In this document: positions 29,366 to 38,783 of the stretch, in pieces
Position numbering within the stretch: position 1 is the stretch's first letter
Layout of the letters: every line of letters starts with the position of its first letter
Assembly (NCBI GenBank): GCA_009731375.1
Contig: BJOX01000112.1
Coordinates: forward strand, 29,689 to 92,230
Length of the DNA: 62,542 bases
Origin: Paulinella micropora
Lineage: Eukaryota > Cercozoa > Imbricatea > Euglyphida
Direction of reading: 5' to 3'
Position numbers and translations under genes: made by a program
Notes under the pieces: model-generated
Told to the model about the DNA's origin: nothing
Databases searched by the model: none
The model's input: the letters and a program-made list of their open reading frames with translations, nothing else

Positions 29366-30721
29366 CTAGTCTATCAGTTTTTCGACATTGGCGATAACGG
29401 GGACACTGAACGCATTGACTCCTGTGGCTTCACATGAGTAAAGCTCAAGTGCCTTTTCTGCGGCCGATGATCCTCCGGCCGGTTTCCATGATTTAGGGGG
29501 TTTGGGGACAAAGAACCCTTCGGTCAACGTCTTGACCAACCTCCTATCACCCCGTTTGAAATATAGGGCTCTCGGGGTCAGCAACCATAGAAACATACGG
29601 TGAACCATGGCATAAGATATTTCAGGGATGGGACTTGTTGTTTTGCAGCTATACTCAACGGACAGATCAAGAGAGGGAGAATCAACAGCAAGAAAGATAA
29701 GCATGCCGATCAAACATCTAATAAGGTCATATTTGAGCAGACGGTGACCAGCTTTCAGGAGGGCAGGGTTTTCTGAGGTGAAGGGGGTTTTAGCAGGCAC
29801 CTCCTTCATATAATCTAACTCATCTAAAATGAGAAGTTCATATTTTCGTTGATGCAGTAAAATCTCTTTTTCAGATTGGACAATCTGGATGTTTTTGAAT
29901 TCTGTGGCCTTCCCTAAGTTTTTGCACCTGAAACCGTGCTTCTTCATGCTCTCTACAAGACTTATGTGTTTGGCTTCATCAGCAGCATGCAGTCCATCAT
30001 CTACATGAAAAGAGAGGAGCTGCGTACTTATGGGGTCCTTGGTATGTTTGATAAAAGAAGCCCGGTCAAGGGAGAAAGTAATAAAAGCTTGCTTTCCGAC
30101 TAACTCCCTTAACATTAAATCATACCATAATCTCCCCGCCTCAGGATGACCATAAAGGGCCTTCCGGAGGAGCCAAACAAAACCTTCTCTCTCAAAACCC
30201 GGGGGGGGGGGGGGTTTGACATAGATGTCATAAGGCATTTTGGCATGTAAGTATGCGGTGGTGAAGTCAATTAACCACAAGTCTATTTCGAAGCAGGCAG
30301 CATACGCAATGATAAGAAGGATAGTGCGATGATGAGCGGTAGGTGGGTATGTGCGTTTGGGATCATATTGCAAGCCCGCTTTCAGGAGATCCCCCCTAAG
30401 GGTGATTCTAGCTTTATGATATTCGTCGCTCGTTCCCTGTTGTTTAACAGTGTCTATCCATTTTAGAGGGATAATGGGAGTGCCTGACCTTCTCGCCTCG
30501 CTCTCTTCTCTCCATTCAAATGCTTTGAGCTCCTCTTGCTGTCTTACTTCTGTCTCTCTCGCTTGTCTCCTATCTTTCGGCTTCTGCACGACGGGAAATT
30601 CCGGAATTTGCTCGGTGACCAGACAATAATTGATTCTCTCTTCTTTCGCACAGACAGAGGTATGTTTATTTCTGATTCTCCCGTGGATTACGTTCTCCTG
30701 AGAAAATGTTTCCTTCCTCAT
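29366..30721 (-). CDS. Copia reverse transcriptase (unit 1)
   Basis: 451 codons. Landmarks: a linker with VVQKPKDRRQA, KWIDTVKQQ, KARITLRGDL, motif A LIDFTTAYLHA, YDIYVKPP, RKALYGHPEAGRLWYD, the catalytic box FHVDDG (usually YVDD), and YAMVHRMFLWLLTPRALYFKRG. A run of 13 Gs near 30202-30214 gives a proline run in the palm region and may hide an indel. Active-site aspartates are present. Part of a Gag-Pol polyprotein that makes cDNA. Confidence 0.85.
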   Translation of the reverse strand: MRKETFSQENVIHGRIRNKHTSVCAKEERINYCLVTEQIPEFPVVQKPKDRRQARETEVRQQEELKAFEWREESEARRSGTPIIPLKWIDTVKQQGTSDEYHKARITLRGDLLKAGLQYDPKRTYPPTAHHRTILLIIAYAACFEIDLWLIDFTTAYLHAKMPYDIYVKPPPPPGFEREGFVWLLRKALYGHPEAGRLWYDLMLRELVGKQAFITFSLDRASFIKHTKDPISTQLLSFHVDDGLHAADEAKHISLVESMKKHGFRCKNLGKATEFKNIQIVQSEKEILLHQRKYELLILDELDYMKEVPAKTPFTSENPALLKAGHRLLKYDLIRCLIGMLIFLAVDSPSLDLSVEYSCKTTSPIPEISYAMVHRMFLWLLTPRALYFKRGDRRLVKTLTEGFFVPKPPKSWKPAGGSSAAEKALELYSCEATGVNAFSVPVIANVEKLID

Positions 30722-31633
30722 GAGATTTGTCCTTTTCCGCAGCTATCCTAACTCTCTCCCCCTCGGCATGGCCGAATTCACTGGTTACGTTGGGGTCGTG
30801 GCGTGCCGGTTCGATAATAGCCTGCGGTACAAGAGAAGGGGGGGCTGCTCCCCCTGAAATCTCGTACTTTATGATCTCAGAATCTATTATTTTCTCCGTA
30901 ACGCCATCATCAAACTTAACGTTGTGGGCTGGAAATCATTCATTTCTTCTGACAACCGGGGCAGTCGGGGCAAGAGCAACTCCCTTCCGTAAGGTAGAAT
31001 CCCACTTACCTTTACAAGTGGATTAGCCCACTCTTCCCCGAAAGCCCGAGCCGGGATCTGGACGATTTTCCCAGACAAAATGACTTTAATTTTGGGTTTT
31101 CTCCCCCTCTTTCCCACTACCTTGACACCTGTCTCCCCCTGATTCATGTGAAGACGGAGTAGGGGGAATAAGCTCAGGGAAATTACTGAAATCCTGATTT
31201 GAGGCATCGTTTTCGTCACTATCGCTTGCAATGATCACCGAACCATCATCACCATGGGGTCATTCTCAGTACTTTCACTATTGCTAGTAGCAGCTACGGC
31301 AGGTGAGGTAGATGTGCTATGTGTAGTTTCTGGTACGTCGAAGCTAACATTCTCTTTTGGTGGTGTGTTGACTGGGGATAGAACAGCAGACTCTGAGGAT
31401 GTGGTCGATTTCCATCCGACCGAAAACATACCCTCATCTGCTGTTCCTTCGTCTTTGGAGGCCTCTCGTCTACCCAGTCTCCATACATCGAACATAACAT
31501 CCCTGACATTACCGTGTATTATACGCGCAACGGGATCATAAACACGATAATACCCGGTATTACGTTCGTAACCTAAAAAGATAACTTTCTTGCTTCTCTC
31601 GCCTTTCCCCCGCCGAGCCTTAACCTTCATCAC
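30722..31633 (-). pseudogene. Copia integrase C-terminus and IN-RT linker (unit 1)
   Basis: 31235-31633 opens with KARRGKGERSKKVIFLGYER and TGYYRVYDPVAR, the integrase C-terminal motif of copia elements. 30887-31231 has GRKPKIKVILSG and IPARAFGEEWANPL, homologous to unit 2 (GRKPKERQMLSG, IPARAFGEQWA). Frames change between the segments, so the linker is broken. Confidence 0.65.
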
Positions 31634-32009
31634 TGCAGCGCAAAGTGGGGCGAAGGTGATGCAGGTATGGTTTCCGGCGGTGAATGACTTCGAAAGGGGA
31701 TTTACCCTTAAAGGGTCCTTTGGCTATCGGGAGGAGGTTGTTAATATAAGTGGTGTTTTTTTCCATCTCCGTCCAGAACTTGGGAGGGAGCTCAGCATTA
31801 CTAAGCATCGCCCTAGCAGGCCCACCGTTGGTTTGGTGGGACCTCTCTATCTGTGAGACTGCCTGTTTCTCGGCAGTTGGAGCCTCAATGAAGATAGGCT
31901 GATTAACATTAACCCACATATTCTTGGTCACAGGTACTACATTTGACTTTCCGGTTTGTATGTCTTTCAAAGAATACAACGGCCTTAATAAAACACGGAA
32001 AGAATTCAT
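31620..32009 (-). pseudogene. Copia integrase catalytic segment (unit 1)
   Basis: Contains NQPIFIEAPTAEKQAVSQIE, followed by RSHQTNGGPARA (the catalytic Glu lies in QIERSHQT) and AKGPFKGKSPFEVIHRRKP. The region with the second catalytic Asp (DQEY) is present in another frame upstream, and several following codons are deleted relative to unit 2. The first Asp (MDTQGWW) is also shifted out of frame near 32120. This integrase cannot be functional. Confidence 0.7.
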
Positions 32010-32210
32010 TCTAATGAAGTAAATAATAGTCGAGCTCGAAATTTGAAGCGAGACATTTGACCGTAAATTTGTATCGCTTACCGTCCCATGATATAGTATT
32101 CCACCATCCTTGTGTGTCCATTGGAAATATGAACCCCGGAATGACGTTCAACAATGTGATGGTTTTTGTGGAAATGTGGTGCTTTCTTTATTTTATTCCT
32201 TAAGCAGTAC

Positions 32211-32579
32211 TTACACTTCATAATCCTTTCTCGCCAACCTACTTATCTTCACCCCCATATAGTGTGCCATTCTTTCCATAGCCTTTACCCCTCTATGTTT
32301 ACAGATTCGGTGAAAGACGGTGGCGTGTATATGCTCACTATGTGTGGGTCGGACAACAGGATTTAACGCTTTTGACATTCGGCAACCAACATCATGTTCT
32401 TGCGTTCGTGAGGTGTGCGAACATACATCATTTGGCATGACCAAACAACAAGCCAAACTCTGTGAACAATTCTCACCCTTCTCCGTATTTGTTTCGCAAG
32501 ACAACGGGAAATATGATTTACTGTTGTGACACCCCTCGCATAAACATGGGACATCATTGCAACATACATCATTGTACAC
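32211..32579 (-). pseudogene. Copia integrase N-terminal zinc domain (unit 1)
   Basis: HIHATVFHRICKHRGVKAME is nearly identical to unit 2 and forms the HH part of the HHCC zinc domain. The CC pair lies just downstream in a neighbouring frame. The N-terminal part of this frame is unlike unit 2. Confidence 0.65.
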
Positions 32580-32618
32580 GGGAAGAGTTGTTTGTTGTGT
32601 AGGACGGCGAGGAGGGAG

Positions 32619-33140
32619 TCAGAATGTTACGGTGGATGACGATGATCCCTCTTTCTCTACCTTCACATTCTGCTTTTCGAGGGGGACTGGTTCGTATCGT
32701 TGATTTGGGTCTAGAGGGGGCATTCCCGGGGTATCGACGAACAGGTTGTTAGGCAAAGATCTTCCCCTAGCTACAATCTGTTCTTCCTCGATATGGATTG
32801 GGGACTTGAGCACAAGCACCTGGTTGTTCTGATGGACTACCGCCAGTCCTTGTTTCAACCAAGCCGAAGTGGCTACTAAACCGTAACTCAAGTGGGGATT
32901 GTATGTCGTGTGCGAATCATACACCTGAACCGGTTCTCCGTTTGCTCCAGAGAGTTGCATTAAGACTTTCCTTTGTACTCCGTCTTAATACTCCCTTTCG
33001 CAATTTTGAACTTCTGAGGGTTATGCTTCAACCTCACGAATACATCCTTATGGGGTGATTAGGACTCACTAGCCCCACTATCATCTACCCAAACCATCCC
33101 CGCCATACTCCTTTCAGGTGTCTCCCTCGTTCTCATGCAT
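32619..33140 (-). pseudogene. Copia protease (unit 1), frameshifted
   Basis: On the minus strand near 33080 the sequence encodes VWVDDSGAS, the aspartic protease active site (catalytic Asp codon 33080-33082). The C-terminal half is in the frame 32619-32960 (HTTYNPHLSYGLVATSAWL, VVHQNNQVLVL). One base is missing near 32975 (AAAGGAAAGTCTTAATG), which splits the two. Confidence 0.7.
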
Positions 33141-33159
33141 CATTATGACACAATCTTTC

Positions 33160-34029
33160 TCAGATGGGGGTGAGATGTTTGAGGTGGGTTGGGAAATGTG
33201 CTACGTCTGATGGTGGGATATGTCGTACGTTCTCCCCCTCTACCCCTATCCTTTGCAGGTATTCCCGGTATTCCAGTAGTTGAGTTGTTAGATGAGGAAA
33301 CGCCGCAACGAGCCCCTTCGCAAAAGGGTTGTTCCATTTGTGGGCCATAGAAATAACGAAACTCTGAATATCCATGTAGAGTTCAAGATAGAACTCGTTA
33401 ACTTCCCCGTCTCTTTCGGTAATAAGAGAATCTTTCACCTCTATCTTTCTAGCACTCTCTGCTAACGCACCGAACAGCCTGTGTATCTCTCCAATAGATG
33501 GTATTTCTCCATTTACTCCTACTATCATCATCTTCCCCTCATCCCATCTCCATGCGACCGTGGGGTCTCTCCTAATCCTATCTCTCTCTAACTCTCTCTC
33601 CCTCCCTTCATTCAGCTCGCTAGGTGCAAGGCGTAGTGAAGGGGAATGCGTGATACGACGGACAGACAATGGGCGTGCTCTTTTGTTCTCCCCCTCTTCT
33701 CCCCCTGCCTTATTTGTTCACGTTAAACCCATCACATTGTTTCGAGTTTGAAAATATGATTGATCATGCTTCCTCTGATGGGTTGTGCCCACAGATTGAG
33801 CAATGGTCCATCGTCCTCACGTAAGTGAAGATAAATAGAATTTCGGGATTTCATTAGGACCTTCCTGTAACCCCCCACGGACACGGCGAAGCCCCCATCC
33901 CTCCTCCATAGGGTATATTACCCCAAGAGGTGTTGGGTCGCCCACCATGTCAAGGGGAGTGGCGAAGCGGTTGTCTTTCAGGAGGGGAACGAAAGGAGTA
34001 GATCGAGGGGCACGAGAGGGAGCAGACAT
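33160..34029 (-). pseudogene. Copia Gag C-terminal part (unit 1)
   Basis: 33817-34029 has LDMVGDPTPLGVIYPMEEGW, homologous to unit 2 DMAGDPTPLNQIIPLEGNW. 33160-33669 gives a 169-codon helical segment with EIHRLFGALAES and FVISMAHKWNNPFAKGL, homologous to unit 2 38784-39533. The segments are in different frames. They lie between the zinc knuckle and the protease, an unusually long Gag C-terminus. Confidence 0.5.
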
Positions 34030-34585
34030 ATCTTGTGTGTGTGTATGTGTTGTTCCTTTCCTTCTTGTCCTTCAATTCTGATGTGTGGGGTGGCGATGAT
34101 TGTGGTTCAAAAGAGGAAGTGGGTGGGGTGTTATCGAGCAAGGGGTTTGGTTCTTCTTCGTCCGTTTCCTCTCTCTTCATCATATTTATGCTTAACATGT
34201 GATTGATGTACCCTATTTCCCCTACTCCCTCTTCACCTCGATCCTCATCATGAGTACTAGACTCTTCGTCTGAATCATGAACTTCGAACTCCTCTCCTTC
34301 TTCTTCAGAACTACCAGGAGAAGAGGAGTCAGAACCTCCTGCATTCAGACTATTCGTCTTGGTCTTTGCTGTACTCTTCTTGATGAAATCAGATGATTTC
34401 AACTTCCTTTTCTCCTTCCCTACTTCTTTCTTCTGTCGTCTCATCTTTCTCTTCCCTTTACTGCTCTCCTTAGTCTTATCTGTCCTAGTCAGGCTCAGCT
34501 CTCCTACCCCTTTGCTAAGTTGACTATCCTTGCTGCCTTCTTCCTTATGGGGCAGTTCACCGGGACATGTCCGTCTCGAGGGCAC
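33950..34585 (-). CDS. Copia Gag acidic/basic middle segment (unit 1)
   Basis: 211 codons beginning inside the zinc region: a Lys/Arg-rich stretch (GKRKMRRQKKEVGKEKRKLK), then a Ser/Glu/Asp-rich acidic part (SSPGSSEEEGEEFEVHDSDE). Unit 2 has a matching acidic segment at 40045-40452. Overlaps the RT-Gag fusion frame in a different reading phase. Low-complexity, probably disordered. Confidence 0.4.
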   Translation of the reverse strand: MPSRRTCPGELPHKEEGSKDSQLSKGVGELSLTRTDKTKESSKGKRKMRRQKKEVGKEKRKLKSSDFIKKSTAKTKTNSLNAGGSDSSSPGSSEEEGEEFEVHDSDEESSTHDEDRGEEGVGEIGYINHMLSINMMKREETDEEEPNPLLDNTPPTSSFEPQSSPPHTSELKDKKERNNTYTHTRYVCSLSCPSIYSFRSPPERQPLRHSP

Positions 34586-35367
34586 TCAGGGAGAGAAGGG
34601 ACAATGCAAATCTTGATTTGATGATCACCATGACAGTTGTAGCAACCTTGGGATGTCTTACCAGCTTGATTTCCCATAAGATTGACTGTTATGGGGTCGC
34701 TTTTAGTTCCCATACCAGATGAAGTTTTAGACGAAAGGGAACGAAAACCGCCCCCTGACGAGTAAAGTTTCTTCATTTTGTTTTTGGATTCCTCTGTTTG
34801 AGCAACCTGTTCAATTACTTTCACAAAGGATTCCCAACCCGGTCGCTCCTCCGGAAGGAGACTGGTGACCTTGTTGCGAAAACTGTCGAACTCGGTCAAG
34901 TGTTCGATCTTTTTCATGACCATCTCTATCTTTACGAGTTCTGGGTATGGGACTTTCATAACTGACTCTTGATCATCGATTGCGTTGGTCGCTGCGCAAG
35001 ATTCCAGATTAGGTTTCCAAGATTCCGGAGTTTTAGGAACAGAGAAATTAGTTTCTAGCAACTTCCGTAAATTACGATCTCCTCTTCTGAAAAATAGCGC
35101 TCGCGGGGTCAGAAGCCACAAGAACATTCTGTGCACCATAGCATAAGACATCCCCGGGTTAGGAACTTGGGACTTAGCCGCTATACTTAAAGGGCATATG
35201 AGAAGTGGTCGGGTGTGGACAGCCAAAAAGATAAGCATCCCTATCAGGCATCTGAGATCATAGCGTAATAGGCGATGGTCCTTCTTTAGGGGAGCGTGGT
35301 TATCTGAAGTGAATGGCGCTTTGGCCGGTATCTCCTTCATATAACCCAACTCCTCCAAGATCAACAA
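34504..35367 (-). CDS. In-frame fusion: Copia RT 3' part (unit 2) to Gag zinc region (unit 1)
   Basis: One 287-codon frame. Residues about 1-135 are RT (LDDELxYMKE-like start, RCLIGMLIFLAV, YAMVHRMFLWLLTPRALFFRRG, then SWKPNLESCAATNA). Residues about 140-287 are Gag: a helical part, Ser-rich linker, a perfect C-x2-C-x3-H-x4-C knuckle (CYNCHGDHQIKIC) and a second Cys-rich part (CPRDGHVPVNC). RT unit 1 shows the normal continuation to RNase H after SWKP. The joint, near 34970-35000, therefore removes RNase H, both inner LTRs and the Gag N-terminus without breaking the frame. This may be a coincidence or a template-switch product. Confidence 0.7.
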   Translation of the reverse strand: MLILEELGYMKEIPAKAPFTSDNHAPLKKDHRLLRYDLRCLIGMLIFLAVHTRPLLICPLSIAAKSQVPNPGMSYAMVHRMFLWLLTPRALFFRRGDRNLRKLLETNFSVPKTPESWKPNLESCAATNAIDDQESVMKVPYPELVKIEMVMKKIEHLTEFDSFRNKVTSLLPEERPGWESFVKVIEQVAQTEESKNKMKKLYSSGGGFRSLSSKTSSGMGTKSDPITVNLMGNQAGKTSQGCYNCHGDHQIKICIVPSLPECPRDGHVPVNCPIRKKAARIVNLAKG

Positions 35368-35444
35368 CTCATATTTACGCTGATGCAGAGTAATCCCCTT
35401 TTCAGTTTGGATGATCTGAATGTTTTTGAATTCGGTAGCTTTGC

Positions 35445-35777
35445 CTAGGTCCTTGCACCGGAAGCTCTCTTTTCGACCAATTTTTTCACCATCTTGATGT
35501 TCCTTTCTTGTGACGCAGCGTGACAGCCATCATCGACGTGAAAGGACACCAGTTGGGTAGTTTGGGGGCTATTCCCATGCTTTACGAAAGAGGCCCTGAC
35601 TAGCGTGAGGGGCTTGAAATTGTGTTCAGTAATGAGCTCCCCGGACAGTACGTCATACCAAAGACGGCCTGCCTCCGGATGACCGTATAGGGCCTTCTTC
35701 AGAAGCCAGACATAGTCCGCAGTCTGAAATTCGGCCGGCGGTTTGACATATATGTCATATGCGAGATTCGCGTGCAA
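35445..35777 (-). CDS. Copia reverse transcriptase palm (unit 2)
   Basis: 110 codons: AYDIYVKPPAEF, LLKKALYGHPEAGRLWYDVL, RASFVKHGNS and the catalytic box VSFHVDDGCHA. A frameshift near 35460 separates it from the downstream RT part (34504-35367), and another separates it from 35810-36802. Confidence 0.8.
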   Translation of the reverse strand: MHANLAYDIYVKPPAEFQTADYVWLLKKALYGHPEAGRLWYDVLSGELITEHNFKPLTLVRASFVKHGNSPQTTQLVSFHVDDGCHAASQERNIKMVKKLVEKRASGART

Positions 35778-35809
35778 ATAAGCGGTCGTGAAATCAATCA
35801 GCCATAAGT

Positions 35810-36802
35810 CTATTCCGAAAAAGGCTGCATAGCTACCATGAGCAAAATGGTCCTGTGCTGGGCTGTGGGAGAGTAAGTCTTTCTGGGATTGTACTGAGCG
35901 TAAGCTTTCAGGAGGTCCCCTCGTAGGGTTATCCGGGCTTTGTGGAATTCATCCGCAGTACTTTGTTGTTTTACCGTATCTATCCATTTTATAGGAATGA
36001 TTGGTGTGCCCGACATTTTCGCTTCGCTCACTTTTCGCCAAACAAACGCTTTTAGTTCTTTGAGCTGTTCGAATTCCTTCTGTCTAGCTTGCTTACGGTC
36101 TTTTGGTTTTTGTACTACTGGGAATTCAGGGAATTTCTCACTCACGAGACAATACTCCGCCCGGTTTTCCTCCCGGGCACATACTGCGACATGAGCCCTC
36201 GCCCTCTTTTCCGTGATAATGTTTTCACTCGAAATTTCCGCCTGTTCGTGTGATCTCCATCCCGGTTTGTGTGCCGCTCTCTGCACCTCTACCCTCTCCC
36301 TCTCCCCCTCGACAAACGCAAATTCTGAGGTGACCTCAATGCCGGGATCGTTAGTGTTGAGGTCCGAGTCAGAGTTTTGGTTGGTCGACAAGGGTGGTGG
36401 TGCAGTTGTGGCTTTTTGCTCACGCGATTCGGGTATAGATTCTGACTGTTGCGGGGCTTTGGCATATTTGACGATTTCTGTGTCTAATATCTTATCCGTG
36501 ACGCCGTCGTAAAACAAGACACTATGCGCGGGAAAGCGTTTGGATTTACGGGTAACGGAAGCAGACGGGGCTGTTGCTGTCCCCCGTCGTATCGCCGTCT
36601 CCCATTTATCCCCGTAAGTCAATCTAGCCCACTGCTCCCCAAAAGCCCTTGCCGGGATTTCCACATACGTTCCGGACAACATCTGTCTTTCTTTGGGCTT
36701 ACGCCCCCTTCTTGCTTTCTTTATCTCCCCCTGCTCGTCACTCGGCTGAGCAACTTTGGGACTCGGAGGCTCTAAGGGGGGCGGGCTCGTGCTCACGAAC
36801 AC
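35810..36802 (-). CDS. Copia IN-RT linker and RT fingers (unit 2)
   Basis: 330 codons. N-terminal GRKPKERQMLSG and PARAFGEQWARL linker words, then an acidic/Ser linker, then VVQKPKDRKQARQ, KWIDTVKQQSTADEFHKARI and TLRGDLLKAYAQYN. Colinear with unit 1 30722-29366. The frame is lost at the motif A region (QPFSE), continuing at 35777. Confidence 0.75.
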   Translation of the reverse strand: MFVSTSPPPLEPPSPKVAQPSDEQGEIKKARRGRKPKERQMLSGTYVEIPARAFGEQWARLTYGDKWETAIRRGTATAPSASVTRKSKRFPAHSVLFYDGVTDKILDTEIVKYAKAPQQSESIPESREQKATTAPPPLSTNQNSDSDLNTNDPGIEVTSEFAFVEGERERVEVQRAAHKPGWRSHEQAEISSENIITEKRARAHVAVCAREENRAEYCLVSEKFPEFPVVQKPKDRKQARQKEFEQLKELKAFVWRKVSEAKMSGTPIIPIKWIDTVKQQSTADEFHKARITLRGDLLKAYAQYNPRKTYSPTAQHRTILLMVAMQPFSE

Positions 36803-37246
36803 CGGTCCCTCTTCTGCCTCGCTATCCTCGTCAGTTTGCGGAGTGTGGGGTGACTCCTTAGGGGGGGGATTCCATAGTGAGGGTCGAAGCGGGAGGGGGA
36901 TTTCCTACCGGGGGACTTCCTCCCCCTGCCGGAATCTCTCCTCCCGGGTCCTCCCCTGAAACGATTCCTTGATCTTCTGGGGTCATTTGTTGCGATAGGG
37001 GAGGGGGGGGGGGGGCTGTTGCCAATTAACAGAGAACATCTCACCCTCAACATCATCTCTCTCGAGAGATTTAGATGCCCCCCTCTTCCCCAGTCTCCAA
37101 ACGTCAAAGATAACATCACGGACATTACCGAATATTTTTCTCGCAACCGGATCGTATACGCGATAATACCCGTTGTTTCTTTCATACCCGAGAAATAAAA
37201 CTTTCCTCCCCCTCTCACCTTTTCCCCTCTTTGCGTCTACTTTCCA
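36803..37246 (-). pseudogene. Copia integrase C-terminal tail (unit 2)
   Basis: 36793-37218 includes KGERGRKVLF-like words in a shifted frame (KFYFSGMKETTGIIAYTIRL covers the FLGYERNNGYYRVYDP motif out of phase). A G/C-rich proline run follows near 37000-37015. Frames are broken between the integrase core and the linker. Confidence 0.5.
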
Positions 37247-38140
37247 CTACGCCAAACATCCAATGGGGCGCAAATGACGCAAAAGGGGTTTTCTCTTATG
37301 AACAATTTCGTAAGGACATTTCCCCTTAAAAGGGCCGTGGGCAAGAGGTAAGAGGTTGCCAAAGTAAGTGGAAGCTTTCTCCGTCTCAGTCCACATGGAC
37401 TCAGGAAGATCGGCGTCTCTGAGAACTGCCCTTGCGGGTCCGCCGCACGTCTGGTGGGCTCGTTCTATTTTAGCAACCGCCTGTTTCTCCCCCGTCGGAG
37501 CCGCAAGGAGGACCGGTTGATTTACATCAATCCAAGTCTGAAACTCCTTGTACTTACCATATTCCTGGTCACAAGTCAAGAATTTCACTTTTCTTCCCGT
37601 ATGCCGTTCGAAGAAGGCAACGGCCTTAAGGAAGCATGCGAAAAACTCATTCTTATGTCTCAGATAATAGTCTAACTCAAACCCAGATGCAAGACATTTG
37701 ACGGTGAACTTGTACTTTTTCCCGTCCCACGATAAGGTATTCCACCAACCCTGAGTGTCCATTGTTATGTGAGCCCCAGGGTGGCGTTCTACCGCATGGT
37801 GGTTGTCTTTGAAATGGGGCACTCTCTTTATCTTATTCTTTAAGCACCACTCACATCTCATTACTCTTTCCCTCCACTCTCTCCCCACTATCTTTACTCC
37901 CATATAGTTAGCCATTCGCTCCATGGCTTTTACCCCTCTGTGCTTACACATACGATGGAACACAGTGGCATGTATGTTTTCATGATAGTGAGGACGAACA
38001 ACAGGACATAAAGCTTTACTACCTAGCGCTTTATCTCTCTTACTCTCAGCCCTCTCATCTTTCTCATGATCTATCTCAGTAGAATAGGGTACGTATGTAT
38101 TAGGTACGTCACATCGCCAACCACAAATACACGGTGACAA
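37247..38140 (-). CDS. Copia integrase (unit 2)
   Basis: 297 codons. N-terminal zinc domain: HENIHATVFHRMCKHRG then CEWC. Catalytic DDE: MDTQGWW (first Asp), LTCDQEYGKYKEF (second Asp), KQAVAKIERAHQT (Glu), followed by GPARAVLRDADLPESMW and GPFKGKCPYEIVHKRKP. Both catalytic Asps and the Glu are present. The most intact domain of the array. It would join retrotransposon cDNA to the genome. Confidence 0.85.
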   Translation of the reverse strand: MSPCICGWRCDVPNTYVPYSTEIDHEKDERAESKRDKALGSKALCPVVRPHYHENIHATVFHRMCKHRGVKAMERMANYMGVKIVGREWRERVMRCEWCLKNKIKRVPHFKDNHHAVERHPGAHITMDTQGWWNTLSWDGKKYKFTVKCLASGFELDYYLRHKNEFFACFLKAVAFFERHTGRKVKFLTCDQEYGKYKEFQTWIDVNQPVLLAAPTGEKQAVAKIERAHQTCGGPARAVLRDADLPESMWTETEKASTYFGNLLPLAHGPFKGKCPYEIVHKRKPLLRHLRPIGCLA

Positions 38141-38203
38141 TAAACAGTATACGTCATGATATGTAGGTGGGTTGGTTTTCTGAGAAAGATGAGAGGTGGG
38201 TTG

Positions 38204-38770
38204 TCAAGCTTGTCCCCCCGGGTCCGACGTGACACTGTCATCATCGTCGGGCTCGGGGGTCTCACTTGTGGTGGAGGGCATAGGACCTGTGGGCTCATAC
38301 CACTCGTTAGGATTGAGCGGCGGGGTGCCCGGGGCATCAAACACTGTCAAGTGGTTTGGGAGTGCTCTCCCTCTAGCCACGATCTGGTCATCCGTAATAT
38401 GAATAGGCTTCCTGAGCACTATCACTTGATTGTTTTGGTGTATGACGGCAAAACCCTTACGAACCCATGCCGAAGTAGCCACTAACCCGTACTTTAGGTG
38501 CGGGTTGTAGGTAGTGTGGGCATCAAGGACATTGACTTCTTCCCCATGAGCTCCCGACAGATTCATTAGAACTTTTCCTTTATTTATTAGAACTTTTCCT
38601 TTGTACTCAGTTCTAATGCTTCCTTTTGCTATGCGGAATTTCTGTGGAGCTCTATTAAGGCTAACAAACGTAGACCTATCTGGGGACTGTGTTTCGCTTG
38701 CACCACTATTGTCTACCCACACTATATTGCTGCTGTCAGTTCTGTGGTCCGAGTTATTGTCCATCAACAC
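38204..38770 (-). CDS. Copia protease (unit 2), active-site Asp changed
   Basis: 188 codons: VWVDNSGASET (residues about 17-27), FRIAKGSI, HTTYNPHLKYGLVATSAWVR and HQNNQVIVLRKPIHI. The hydrophobic-Asp-Ser-Gly-Ala motif of retroviral-type proteases reads Asn-Ser-Gly here (Asn codon AAT at 38708-38710), whereas unit 1 has Asp-Ser-Gly. A 15-base duplication (TTTATTAGAACTTTTCC) at 38568-38600 gives GKVLINKGKVLMN. It probably lacks protease activity. Confidence 0.75.
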   Translation of the reverse strand: MLMDNNSDHRTDSSNIVWVDNSGASETQSPDRSTFVSLNRAPQKFRIAKGSIRTEYKGKVLINKGKVLMNLSGAHGEEVNVLDAHTTYNPHLKYGLVATSAWVRKGFAVIHQNNQVIVLRKPIHITDDQIVARGRALPNHLTVFDAPGTPPLNPNEWYEPTGPMPSTTSETPEPDDDDSVTSDPGGQA

Positions 38771-38783
38771 AGTGATAGAGCAT

